A DNA stretch of 64,000 bases from Ooceraea biroi. Its lineage: Eukaryota > Arthropoda > Insecta > Hymenoptera > Formicidae. A model generated the notes under the pieces. It was not told where the DNA came from. It did not search any database and saw nothing but the letters and a program-made list of their open reading frames with translations. Shown piece by piece: positions 23,561 to 36,520 of the stretch; positions within the stretch are counted from its first letter, which is position 1; each line of letters opens with the position of its first letter. Both the position numbers and the translations under genes were made by a program. The stretch spans positions 5,719,624 to 5,783,623 of the forward strand of contig NC_039507.1 of assembly GCF_003672135.1 (NCBI RefSeq), in the 5' to 3' direction.

Positions 23561-26500
23561 GGTATTGACGTCTTTACTCTACTGTTAATGCATTCTACAG
23601 AATAGCTGTAAGATATTCTTTAACGAAGCTAAAATTGTATCTTAACATAAAGATTTTTCTATAAACGTCCTTTCTTCTAACGGAAAAATATAATTTCCAC
23701 AAAATATTGTATTAAGGAGTTTTCGCTTCGCTTATGATTCTCATCCTGGAATCTTTGTTCGCCGAACGAACGGTTTGGGACCACAATTGTTCGCGGTGCG
23801 AATATGGTACATGTGTTACCACGAGACTGCACCACGAGAGAAATTCGCGAGTTGAAGGTGCCGTTCTAAGCCAATTACCAAGTTGCGGAGAAATGCGCCC
23901 ACCTCCGGACGTCGGCCGTTCGTCCTGGCGGAAGTTGGACGTCGGGGAAATACGTTGAGCTCGCATTATAGCCGGGATGTCGCCGTTGTTTCTCGCGTTT
24001 TCCCGCGTTCTCTTCCCGACAGGACGTCCCGGTCACGTTTTGGTAGCATCAGTTAATCGCGTCGCAGTTTATGAACCAAGTTTCCAAGGAAGAGAAAAGC
24101 GCGAAAGAGGCACGAGCTCGGCTCGGACATTTAAATGCCGTACATGAGCACGACGACTGCAGTATTGTAACGCGTTTCCTATTTCTCCTGTCTTTCACAC
24201 GTTGATATTGTTTTTCTTCGAAACGTTACCGCAAACATCGATTTCAACAGACGTCAGCGTGATGGCAATATTATATATTAAAGGGATCCTGGCGAGGGAG
24301 AGTCCTGACAATGTCCCGATTGACCACAGGCCAATCAAATTGCTTAGTTTGTATTGCTTATACAATCAATAAAAAGATTAACGATCACAAATTTTATGGT
24401 AATACAAATGACTCCAGTATCCCCTTAATGTTAAAGATGTAACATAGTATTGCAACAGCGATAGACATGCAGCGATTACGTTGCAGATGGTATAAATATC
24501 CTTCGTTTATTGTATCTATTGTGTTTGTAGAATTATACATATGTACAATAATGTATGAAAACCACATTTTATCTTTTATCTTACTTGCGTCCAATTAGCT
24601 CTTTATGTAGAAAATAATTCCGAGATAAGCGTAATAATATACGAAAACAGTTTCAGTAGGCAGTAAAGTTTAATAAAATGGAAATAGTTTCATAATTATG
24701 ATGTTTTTCCGCAAAATGTTAAACCTAAATTGAACTTACAGAGTGGGTGATAATACAGCTATGTGACCAATATCGAAATTAGAATAATTGATTATCTCTC
24801 CCGCGTGGTCATCTATCCCCGAATTTCCGTATAGACACTTATGTGTATTTCTCTTGAGTTCAAAGAGTATCTTCTAAGGAAGTTATGCTTGAGTTTACAA
24901 GGCAATATCACTAAAACGATCTCGAAACCGTTTGTTCGACGACGAAATGCCGATAAACTGAGAATATGACACGCGTCTGTGTGGAAAAATAACTGCGATG
25001 AAGAAATCGTGTCCCAGGAAGCAAAATATTACGGAAAGGACGACGATAAAAGTGGCCCCAGCCGCGGTGTAGTAAAAGAAATAATAATGCAAAGACAAAG
25101 TGCTCTTGTGACAGGCTATTTTGCGACGGTATCCACACACATATGATGATGATAATTTTTATTTCTTCGCCTCCGATAACCGCGCGTTCCAGGTGCAGCG
25201 GCGGGGAATGTCTCCCTGGAGTAACGTTTAAAACAAACTTTCTTTATGATTGCCTGGAAGAAATTCAACACGGATATTAAAGCTCTCGTGCGCCATGTAC
25301 GTGAAAGCTCGAAGATCGGAGAACGTACAAAATTCTCTCTTTCCAGTGTTATTGATAAACAAATCTGGATACCTGCCAATTTGAATTTCGTTTAGTTTGA
25401 ACTAACTGAATTAATTTGTATCGACGCATACCTTATCTACGGATTATTTGACCAATAGTAGTATCGAGAATTAAAGCGTCATTAAACAAATCAGCAGTAC
25501 TCCATATTTTATTCAAAATTTATTTTATGTGAAGTTTAACTATTGTTACAATCATGCATTTTGCTGACAAAGCGAGTACAATGTAGAGTACAAGAGAACC
25601 AATACAAGTGAATCGATCATATCGCATATGGATGATGATCCCTTTGGCGATACGCAGATGCGTACGCATGGTTCATCAGTAATACGAGCGAGGCGTAGTC
25701 TTTCAATGAGCGATCGAGGCAGTTAACCGCAAATCAACAGATAATCGCATTAAACCAAGAACGCCACTAATAAGTAGCCGTGCATCGTGAGCGATACATC
25801 ATGCAGATCCATTTGATAGCTCGGTTGCGGCCAACCGATAGTTGGCCAATAGACAATCTTCCACGTACTCTCTAATGGATTTGTAGTGATTAAATAATGA
25901 AAGGATATCCTGCATGGCCGGATGGCTGGTAAGTCCTTCGTAAGTACTGAATGAACGTTTGTAATCGATTTCAATGTAGCGTCATTTAAATAGCAAAGGA
26001 ACACTTCCTGTCGGACATACAAAGAAGACTGCATTCAAATTGTATATTCAAGTATATCAATATATGAATAATTAAGAAAGAAATTAATTAATTGAATAAT
26101 TATTAAAAGAAATTAATAATCATGGGAGTATACGTGGATAAACTGTAATTATCCTTCCTAATTATAATCTTTATTATTTATGAAAATTAATTTATTGGAT
26201 TCTTATGCTCTAAGAATCTTCAACACTGAAGAAAAAGTCTGCGCGACACCTCAATTCCGTTTAATTTGCTGTAGAAAATAATTTCCATGTATTGTTAACG
26301 AAAGCATAGAGTTTGGAAGTTTCTTTTCAGCTACGCGCAAGCTGTAGATTAAACGCGAAGGAAGATTGCAATTTCAGCGGACGAAGTATAAGAATTTTTA
26401 TACGTAACAAAAAGACCGTAATTCTCGCCACTGTTAAGTTGAGTAGCTCGCGCTCAGTTATACACCGAATCGTTAAGCTCGCCGTTACCTCCGAGAACGA

Positions 26501-28463
26501 GTACACTTTCGGTGGTCGTGCTGTATGGTACGCCAGCTTTTACAAGTCGAAGTGATAGTCGCGGTTTTGCATCGAAATAAGGTTCCAGAGTTTAAATTAG
26601 AAAAGATCTTGCGCTCCTCGTCCTCTCCCTCCGGAGGCACGTGCGAAAACGTCTATGCGCTTCTCACGACTATAAATAAAGTCGATCTCAGCTACGATAT
26701 AGACAGGGATATATCACTGTCTACGAGAGCAACCTGCTTTAAATGCAAATGTGCAGCGCTTCTCCTGCGTTGGCAGCGCCTTGTTATCGATCGGAAACAG
26801 CTGGCGTTAATTTCTAATTATTATTGCCCTAATGGCAATCCGATACGTTACAATTCGCTTTCCTATGATGGTTGTTAATAGTTTCTGTTTCAAAATGTAT
26901 GTATGAAATAGCGAGTATATGGTTGTCATTATAAGTACATTTCTTGTATTATAATTTAAAAAAGAATTTGACATAATAAAAAAAGTAATATTTACGTTTG
27001 ATTATTATTTGAGAACTTCATAGATGTCTTCTGATGTAATCTTCCAAGATTTCTTTTATTTGTACGAAAAATGTTACTAGAATGCAACTGTCTCTTCGTA
27101 GAAATGGTTTCATTACTTATTCCAGTTTGCAGGAGACAAATCGAAGGATTAGCATCTTTCTCCATGAAAGAGCGAATGACAAAATTGTTCGAAACTATCA
27201 CAGATTCCTGATGAAACGTTCGAATAAACAAATATCTCGGTCGACAGTTGGAGCGTAGTCTCTCGAGTTTGAACGACGTTTCCGCACGAGCATCCAAGAC
27301 TCGAGAATCGATAGGAGCAAATTGAATTGCGAGAAGTTTCCCTTCATCGTTGTCGAACTTTCCTATTATTTGAAATTATGAGAACTCTCAAGGCCCGGGG
27401 AACCGATGGGAACCGATGGCCACTGCGGAAAATCAGCGAGCCGTAATAAAGTCTGAATATCGTTATCGTTAAATCGTGTAATCCGATGTATAATTTTTAG
27501 ACGGCTGCGATAAAGCGCAATCCTCCGTGCAATTTATCCTGGTCTACCTTGACGACATTGTTGTTGAATAAAGCAACTCGCTTCGTGAAATTGGCTTTTA
27601 GTTTAACCAGCTGGCGATCCCCTGACGAAACAAACTCGATGTTCCCTAGTGTTCCACGGTGTTGAGAAAGATTGATGCGTTATTCCAACTCGCGTTTTCC
27701 ACTTTGCTGTTACCATCATGACTCGGAATTTTCTGCACGGCGGAGCAACAAGATAAACGGGCTGATCTTTGAAATTCATCACGTTGATATTTCCAAGAAA
27801 TATTAAGTGTTCAGATAGATGGAACGTAAGGAACGCGAGTGCAGAGATTTTTACAGACGGTGACACGCTCAAAAAAGCGCGGTAACATAGAAGAAGTAAA
27901 TTGCACGAGTGGAGTATTAATCAACATTAAGGGTGACAGAGTCAAACTTTTGACAAAACTGGGTTAATACGATAGTTCTACCACAAGGAGAGAGTGCTTC
28001 CTAACCACTTTCATACTTGCTATCCAAACAGAATAGCATACGTTGAACGTTAAGATGGAGTTGCGATGAGCAACGGAAATTTAACGGAAATTATATATTT
28101 TAATTACTTTTGCAATTTTTCTTCTTTTCTCTAAAGTTTCCTTTGATCTGTGTTATTCCTCGCACAATTCTTGATTACCCGATGACAATTATTATTTCGC
28201 GAAATGTTATTCGTTGCGGTTCACGTTCGCATATATTACGTCGGTATGTATTTGCTGTGCGTAGTTAATGAGTTTTAGACCTGCAAAACGCTCGGAAAGC
28301 AGAGTGTTATTGTAAGGTTTGCACACAATTCTGATGAGTCGTTATAACGGCCGATGCACCCACATAACAGCGGTATTCAGCTCGTTTCAATGTTGAGCCA
28401 ACGGTACCCCATCATTGATTGATCAGTAAACTGAATAAAATTACAAGGGTAGAGATAAAATAA

Positions 28464-28565
28464 ATATTATAATTATAAATGTTACGAATATACGATGATT
28501 CCTGAGTGTATAAATATATAATTATAAATGTTATGAATATACGATTTCTGAGTATATAAGTATAT
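28464..28565. repeat. Two-copy tandem duplication, about 55-bp unit
   Basis: AATTATAAATGTTACGAATA and its near-identical second copy, each followed by TACGAT...CTGAGT. The second copy differs by a few substitutions and a small deletion. Confidence 0.7.
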
Positions 28566-31500
28566 TTCTTGCTCAGACAGATCAACGATTTTTAAACGTC
28601 TCGTTTTTCAAATTATTTAATTGCATTGTAGTATATGTAAAAGATATAACAACGTAATAAAACAACATGCTAAAACTCCTCAAAAATTGTCTCTCAAATT
28701 GTTCCGTGTATAGTGTACACAATTTATAACATCAAATTGTTACGACGATAATTTCAAAGTTGTAAACTGTATAAAGAACAAAATACTATTTATACAATTA
28801 GAACAAATCATTATCGATTGCACTGTTTAAGATCGCAAAGAATGAAAACTTCAAGTAACAAAATAAGAAGTAGGAACGTAATTTTGCGAGCACGTTGTCG
28901 AGTTTAGCTTCAACTAATACAACGTGTACATAACAAGCGTCCTCGATATTGGTATCATTAATTATCTGAAGAACATGCGGTACCGTTGAAAAGTGGCGGC
29001 GTCGCATAATTAACACTCAAACAATAATTAATAATCATCACGAGACCCGAGTGATTTGCGCGCGGTGTTTATTAGCAACGTCATCGACAGTAACAGTGCA
29101 CATATCGATCATCTTGTTCCAATGGGTCAAATTCGGTATATGCCTGCAGTACCTGCCTGTATCTGATCAGTCGTTTAAATATTCAGCGAGGTGTGCAAAT
29201 GAACGCAGTGTATCGTAGTAGTTTTATGGATACTCACGTGGCAGGTTACGATAACACCGCGACGTTTTTCAAATGTCGCGAGCAAAACGCTCTTATCGCT
29301 CTTAATTTGCGTAAATTCGATGACGCTGATACTCGCTCGGAAGTGATTTTGGTGCTGTGACACTTTGTGACAGTTTATTATCTCCCCACGTTAATTATTC
29401 CCAAATTGTTTTCTAAAGAAAAATATCCTATATTGCGCGCAGTGGTGTAACGGGATGCTTATATACATGGTATTATATAATATATTAAATAATATATTAA
29501 CCGTCAATTTTTCCGGTTGAGCTCTCATGGAATTAATTAATACGAAATTACTATAAATAATTACCTCGTAATGCGATCACATGACGGAGTCCAACGCGGA
29601 TTTTCCTTCGACAAAACGATAAAACAGCGAGAAAACATAAATTGCACAATAATACACGATTAACGAGCAACAATTGGGACATGAGATTTACGTGAGACGC
29701 ATTTCACCCGACTATACGTACGTCAGAAAAATTCTCGTATTCGTTTGCGGGTTAATAATGTCGCGGCATTAATTACGCGTCGCGGGGGTGAGAGATACCC
29801 TCTCCCTCTTTCTCTCTGAATGCCGGTGAATTCCATTCGCGATTATGGTAGTGGATGAGCGCGACGCAGCAACGATCGCATAATAAGTATGGAAATTAAT
29901 ATCAAATCGTCGTGGATATATACACGGCGGCCGAAAACGCGGCAGCCGCAGCACGGTGATTCATAACACGGCAGTCGCATAAATTGCGGGTGATATGTTG
30001 GCGCGCAATTAGGGTTTGCTAAATCGGCATTACTAATTAGATTCGGCGTACCGCCCGCACGGTCGGCGGGCCGCCATCGCCGCCACCCTAATCGTGCAGG
30101 TAGGTATAATTGATTCGAGTTTGAAATTAATCTATATCCGCTGCCTGTCGATGATGATCGATAATCGACCGTGAATGCCGCGCCCCGAAGGGGTGGCAGA
30201 GCGCCGATCTGGCGAAATACGAATGCACGTCATATGAAACTTACATAGGCTCTCGCTGAATGAAGCGTGTAGCATTAAGAGACACGACGAATTTATCCGA
30301 TATAGCGAAATGTTATTTATTACGTGATTACTGCGAGGTTTATTTAATTTAATTGAAACTAATATTAATTGAGTAATTAGTGAATTTGGAGAACTAGTGC
30401 GGTATCATGTATGCCTTTATTACGATTATTCTCATTGATCTTATTTTCCGCTGAAGCGATCAGAGGATTACTGCGAATGTAATGTACATTAAATGTTGTA
30501 ACGTATATAGTGGATAATTATTATAATAATTATAATTTAATATAATAAATATAATTTGTTGCACGCAACGAACCGAAGAAGTAAAATGTAGCAAGACGAT
30601 TTTACACGTTACACGTGCAAATGCCACAGAAGCCCTCGAGATTTACGCCCTTGTAAAATCGCGGCTGACCATATCGTGGGTTACGAGGGGTTTACAAGCA
30701 ATTTCGGTAACTTCAGAATTTTGTTCGTGGTACATGGCTAGTAAAAATCGATATTAAAAACGACGGGCCATTTTATGGTCACTGTTGCGTGACCATAAAT
30801 CTATATTCGCCTTAATGTCCCGTAGCTTCACGATATCATGGTAAAACGGGACCAAAGTCTCCCTCGGCGACGTGACGTAATTGGTGCGAGAAAGTGGTGG
30901 CTTGTCGCGTTTTGCGACGAAAACCATCGTGGTACGTTGCGCGCGAAGAAGCAAGAAGTTGATGGGCTGTTTACGAGCGTTTGCAGTGATAAATCCATCC
31001 GTATTCGGGTTGGCGTAAACAACGCGCCGCGTGTCTGTCGGTGTAATGAATCGTAGAAACTACCCCCGAGTTCCGGTCCTCGCCTCCACATAACATTAGG
31101 GTCGGCCAATCATCGCGCGATCACCGGCTCTTTCGGTATCTACATTCTTCCTGACCTCATTAGCTTCACAAGTAATTCTCGAGGTTTTCGTCAATTCTAA
31201 TATTGAGATTGTTGAGCGTTAGAAAAAATTGTTTTCGCATGTGCGAACTTTCCCTTGAAACTCTTTAAGAAAGCATGAACAGCAGATAAAAGACCGGTCG
31301 TAGACACTTTAAAAATGGTCGTCGAGGCGAATCGAGAACCGTAAACAGATTATACGTACTGGAAATGCTGATAATTTATAATGCTGTACCGAGATGCTGA
31401 AAGCACCATTTAGATTAATGCAGTTTGAAAAAATAAAAACTGTTTTGCGGAATAATCCATTCAAAGGCCTTTATCGAACACGTATAATTCTTAGAATTAC

Positions 31501-33260
31501 ATGATTCTTAGATAATTTTGGTATAAGGTATTATTAATAACTATATATCAAAAGTTTTTAAGAACGGAATAAAACAGTGAGATTGAATAGTAATAAAAAA
31601 TATGAAAAAATTTCAAGATAATCTTTGTAGATACTTCTCCAATATTAATTCCGCAACTTTTTCTTCATGACTCTAATATGAAACATTTTAAATGAAGGCA
31701 AGATTGTATTATAATATATGCCATAAATAATTCGAAGCTATAATATACATCTACATTAGATTTACATTGGATCACGTGCAATATAAGCTTTAATAGCTTT
31801 ACATATACATATATAGAGGAATCAGGGAGATGATATTTTTTTTCCATCAGATTTGCGGAATCTCTGTCTGCCTCGGCCATATTTTCCCATCGAGACGTTC
31901 GTCTCACGTTGACGTTTTCGTTATAACCGCCGGTCGTAAAGCGTTGCATATGCATTTTCAGATAGACGCGGAGGTGCATAAAAACGTCGCTGAGTCGAAG
32001 AGAGAAGGAGAGAGAGAGAGAGAATGAGATAAAAAGAGGGAGAAATGAAGGAGCGGGAAAGGAAGAGAGACGGCTCACCCGTGGAAGCGTATGCGCTCTA
32101 ATGCTAAAAGCTCCCTATAAACGGGATCTTTTCGTCCGGCCATAAATTCAGTTATTATTGAAAATCCTTTCTGCTCGCTCCAGAGGTACATATGCGCCGG
32201 ACAGACCGAAAAGCGCGTCGATGTGCGCGTTTTAGAGGGAAATGAATGAATAAGTAGAAGCAGAACGTGTGCACGGTGACTATTTTTGCATTGTTCATTC
32301 CCATAATTTTCGTATAATTGTATAAATGTATAAATGTATAAGAGCAAGACCATTTTTCCATTTTTCTTCTATTTCTTCTATTCTTCTATTTCTATTTCTA
32401 TCTCTTCTCTTCATTTAGTTCGGTTTACGTTTGCACATAAATATAGTCATTAACACAAAAAGCAATCCAGCTCTTACTAATATAAGTAAAATTAAATTAA
32501 AAATATTGACATTATATGTAAATTATTAGCTTAAAAACTTTTAAGGTAAAAATAATTTTAATTGACGTTACCAGTGCTAAGTTAAGATTTAAACCATTAG
32601 ACGCATACATATATCTGTTTGTAATGTGTTAGACAAATCACGATGCTTCTGTGCAACGCGCGGATAACAGTCGGATAACGGAGTGAGATTCAGTGTTCCT
32701 ACATCCGGTGATCCCGCAGAAGAATTTGTTTTACTTTGTCCCGTTAGCTCCATCCTTTTTCACAGTTACTTAGATTTTGAGTAAAGAAGCGAAATCGAAC
32801 TGTCCGCTTGGAATTAGGCCAAGATTGGCCGGAAAAGTTTCTAGCACGAGCAGATTTTCAACCGCGCGATAAGAAGAACGCGATAAAAAGAGAAAATTGC
32901 CGTAGTTAGCGTATGTATTCATGGGTGGAAAAAGGAAAAAGAATTTTATGTTCCCGCACACGAATCTCCTTCATTCTAATCAATGATACGAACATTATAG
33001 GATGTTCCGAAAATAGCTTAACCATAAAACGATATGATGTGTTTACACGTTTCCAAAAAATAACGGAATAATTGGTGCAGATTTAAATACTCCGTGATAC
33101 ATCTGCATAATACAAAATTGTTATATAAATAAAAAAACGCACTAATTGAGACATTTAACGAAATTTTCTACTGTAACTCAAAGGCAACGCTAAAAATTAT
33201 AAAAAAAGAGAGCACGTTGTTGTATAAGATTAAAAATTAAAAAATTCTAGTACTTATTAT

Positions 33261-33490
33261 TAACTAGCATCTCCTGTCACGGCTTCGCCCACGATATTTG
33301 TGTATAGAACTTGAAATGTACGAAAACTTTATTATAACTTTTTCACCCGTTAGGGGTGGAATTTCGGAAAACCCTCCATTAGTGAGCATCTACATGATAG
33401 TAGGAATATACCCTTAAAATTGCTAGTCGGTAGGTGCAGTCGTTCGGGCTGCACGTTGATGAGTCAGTGAGTGAGTGAGTGAGTGAGTGG
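33261..33490 (+). mobile_element. Interspersed repeat tail (RTE-like or SINE-like), copy 1
   Basis: Starts TAACTAGCATCTCCTGTCAC and runs through GGGGTGGAATTTCGGAAAAC and GTTCGGGCTGCACGTTGATG to a (GAGT)n microsatellite. A second copy in the same orientation lies at 59700-59943 and ends in a TA microsatellite. A shared 3' body ending in different microsatellites is typical of 5'-truncated RTE-clade non-LTR copies or SINEs that borrow their tails. The clade assignment is inference. Confidence 0.65.
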
Positions 33491-35849
33491 TATTTGGCTT
33501 ATATATATGTATATAGATTATTAATTTTATTTATATATGTATATTAAGATCAGAACATATTTTTTTTTGAAAAATTTAGCGAAATAATATTATAAGTTTA
33601 ATAATACTTTTTATTTTTAATGTTTCTTATTTAATTTTACTTTTTTTCATATATCTTTCTTTTATTTTAATAAAAACATTTTCAGACAAACAGCCAGTTA
33701 TAATAAAAATGTAAAACGAAAATTTTGTATTTTTTTCGAAAACAAGTAGAGCAAACGCGTTTTGAGTCGTACGGGATAACGTTACACGAATAATTTCGCA
33801 GTGTGGCGCAGTTCCGGACGCATCGTCTGCATTCATCGAAATTCAACGGTTCGTAATCGATAGGCGAATTTAACGAACGTCAAATTGGAAAGCATGCATG
33901 AGGAGAGGATTCCAAAAATGGTGGAAACTCTCGATATCGAGAGACATAACAATCGTCTCGATAAAAAGCGCCATTTCGCGAAACGATTCGTACGTTATCT
34001 CGGAGAATTTCGAGTTTCTCGGAATAGCTCAATGGATTTACTTCAGGAACGAAGAAGTTCCCCCGGGGTATTTTCGATGGGATCGAGAACACTTGATCGA
34101 GCGTACTCGTAATTACGACGACGGTGTTTGAACGAGTGACGAGTGCTCGACGTCTTTGGGCCAATAAAAACTGGAAGAATCCCGATCGTCGCACACAACT
34201 ATAACGATTTAAAACGAAAATCTTCCTCTTATGTACGAATCATAAAACAAGGGTTTATCAGCAAATTCGTTCTTAATTTAAAATCTTTTTTCCCTTTTGT
34301 TCCCGTGCATCCATCACTGCTAACGTATTTGCAGCAATAAATGGACACTAAGCAATATCTATCTCTTCATTGTTCAAAATAACAAAAAAGGAGAAATCTA
34401 TTCGGTCCATGTTGGCGTGGTCGTATCGCTCACTCGTAACCGGCAAATATACCGCACCCTATCACTCACTATCCCCCCCTTTTTCTCGGTGACAAATGCG
34501 ACAAGACGGCAAAAGGAAGCGGTAAATCTCCAAGGGCTGCTCGCTTCGCTCGTCGAGTAAAGCAAGAAAAAGAAGAACTCGTGAGATAGTTCGCTCGTAA
34601 TCACGGATGTGTCTGGGCAGAATGACGGACGGAATGACGCGCGGGAATGCCGATAAAAACGCAAGCGCGATGATCTCTGGAGGCTGCGTTCTCGGTCCGA
34701 AAAAAAGGTCGATCTCATAAGTTGTATCCTTGTGTGACGGCGGTATGTCGTATCCAGAGGGTTAGCAAGAGACGCGCAACATTGACCAACATTGATGTAT
34801 AATAATAAGCCGAGGGACCGAAATTCTGACGCGCGCGTCCCATTCCGCCCCCTTTATTCCCCACGGCTCAATTCCACCCTCTGCTTTCCTTAGAATTTGC
34901 CTGCCGATTGAAAAAACAGCTGCTGCCGTAACATGCACAAATATCCGTCCGTCCAATATTTTTTTATAAAACTTGATGTCAGAGACTTTTTGAGGTCGCC
35001 TATTTCGTGCATAATGTCAAAATTACTCGCGGCTTAAAATTCAGAACGCCACACAGAACGCACGCAATTCCAATTCCGCACTAGTTGCAACGCAGTTCTC
35101 TTTAGACGACGTTGAGGATGGTCAGCGAAAGGGTTGGCGAAAGGGTTGGCGTGATTCATGCGTGGCTCACACGTGACGCTGCAAGATACATACACCAGAT
35201 TCAAACAGGTCTACGGATTAATAAACTTCGACTGACGCGTGTTCAAAGGGAGCTTTCCACTTTTCGTTGACGAAAACGCGACATTATTCATGATGGACGC
35301 AAAAGTCTTTCCTTCTACTACACCAGCTTCTCTATTGGTTCGTGTAATACGACCGATTCATCTCCCAGTGCGCGTGTTTCGGACCTCCTTCCGATAAATA
35401 TATAAGAGCTTCTCCACTGGGATCGATAAATATTTAACGCATCGTCGCTGAAACAGTCATCGCGATCTAAAAACATCGTTCCAAATTACGAGCCCGTTTC
35501 CAAACGAAAATTCACTCGGTATCTTTGAATGCATGTTACAGACTATTTATAAAACACTTTTTATTAAGTAGACTAGATCGATAAATGATCAATTAAGGAA
35601 TATTGTTAGATGGTCCTATTGTTTTCTCAAATTGTAATTACTCAAAATATTTTTATGAAGTACTTATCTTTCACATATCAGAAAAGTATTTTATCAAATA
35701 TTATTAACTTTATTATTTCAAATTATTCATGAAAGATGAATATTCAAGTTTGTTCCCGTAATTTCTCATTTTTAAATTAGAACTAGAACAACACAGGCGC
35801 GCGCTATTTCATTTTTCAATATTGAAAGATATTTCATTAAAAGTTTTTT

Positions 35850-36458
35850 CTTTTTCCAAGGAGTTCTGTGCTATTTATATTGTTGATTGGCATATTGCCT
35901 AGAGTTCTCGATGATTTAAAATTCGTTAAAACAATAAATAAAAAAGTTCTAGCCATTAAAATTTTTTTTCCGAGGAGTTCTGTGTTATTTATATTGTTAA
36001 TTGGCATATTGCTTAGTGTTCTAGATGATTTAAAATTCGTTAAACCAATAAATAAAAAAGTTCTAGCCATTAAAATTTTTTTTCCGAGGAGTTCTGTGCT
36101 ATTTATATTGTTAATTGGCATATTGCCTAGTGTTCTAGATGATTTAAAATTCGTTAAAACAATAAATGAAAAAGTTCTAGCTATTAAAAATTTTTTTCCG
36201 AGGAGTTCTGTGCTATTTATATTGTTAAGTGGCATATTGCCTAGAGTTCTAGATGATTTAAAATTCGTTAAAACAATAAATGAAAAAGTTCTAGCTATTA
36301 AAATTTTTTTCTTTCCGAGGAGTTCTGTACTATTTATATTGTTAATTGACATATTGCCTAGAGTTCTCGATGATTTAAAATTCGTTAAAACAATAAATGA
36401 AAAAGTTCTAGTCATTAACATTTTTTTCTTTTTCCGAGGAGTTCTGTGCTAATATATT
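35850..36458. repeat. Tandem array, about five units of 114-119 bp
   Basis: The landmark GAGTTCTGTG/A recurs at 35861, 35975, 36089, 36203, 36320 and 36439. Spacing is therefore 114, 114, 114, 117 and 119 bp. Units are roughly 90-95% alike by eye. Because 114 is a multiple of 3 and the unit has no stop in some frames, 194-codon open frames exist on both strands; these are repeat artefacts rather than genes. Flanking copies of ACACAGGCGCGCGC lie at 35791 and 36471. Confidence 0.92.
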
Positions 36459-36520
36459 GTTAATAGTACTACACAGGCGCGCGCCATGCGTGCGCTATTT
36501 TATTTTTCAATATTAATAGT

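Larger units (their letters stand above)
23561..35790. other. Gene-poor stretch, first part
   Basis: About 12 kb with no recognisable protein-coding gene on either strand. Noted inside it: a local tandem duplication at 28464-28565, a CpG-rich island with homeodomain-like TAAT motifs at about 29750-30200, and an interspersed repeat at 33261-33490. The frames 26034-25750 (minus), 26525-26878 (plus) and 32353-32075 (minus) are the longest with mildly protein-like composition, but none could be assigned to a family. Confidence 0.5.

Noticed and set aside
25750..26034. 94-codon minus-strand frame
   Set aside because: Considered as a receptor-like fragment because of hydrophobic and Trp-rich stretches, but no diagnostic motif could be named.
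26525..26878. 117-codon plus-strand frame
   Set aside because: No recognised domain and no convincing splice context.
31665..32078. 137-codon minus-strand frame
   Set aside because: Begins in a GA/CT simple repeat and continues in AT-rich sequence; no family.
35837..36452. Paired 194-codon open frames on both strands
   Set aside because: They are produced by the 114-bp tandem repeat, whose length is a multiple of three; no protein family or start context supports them.
35850..36458. CRISPR-like array
   Set aside because: Units are contiguous tandem copies without unique spacers, in a eukaryotic genome.
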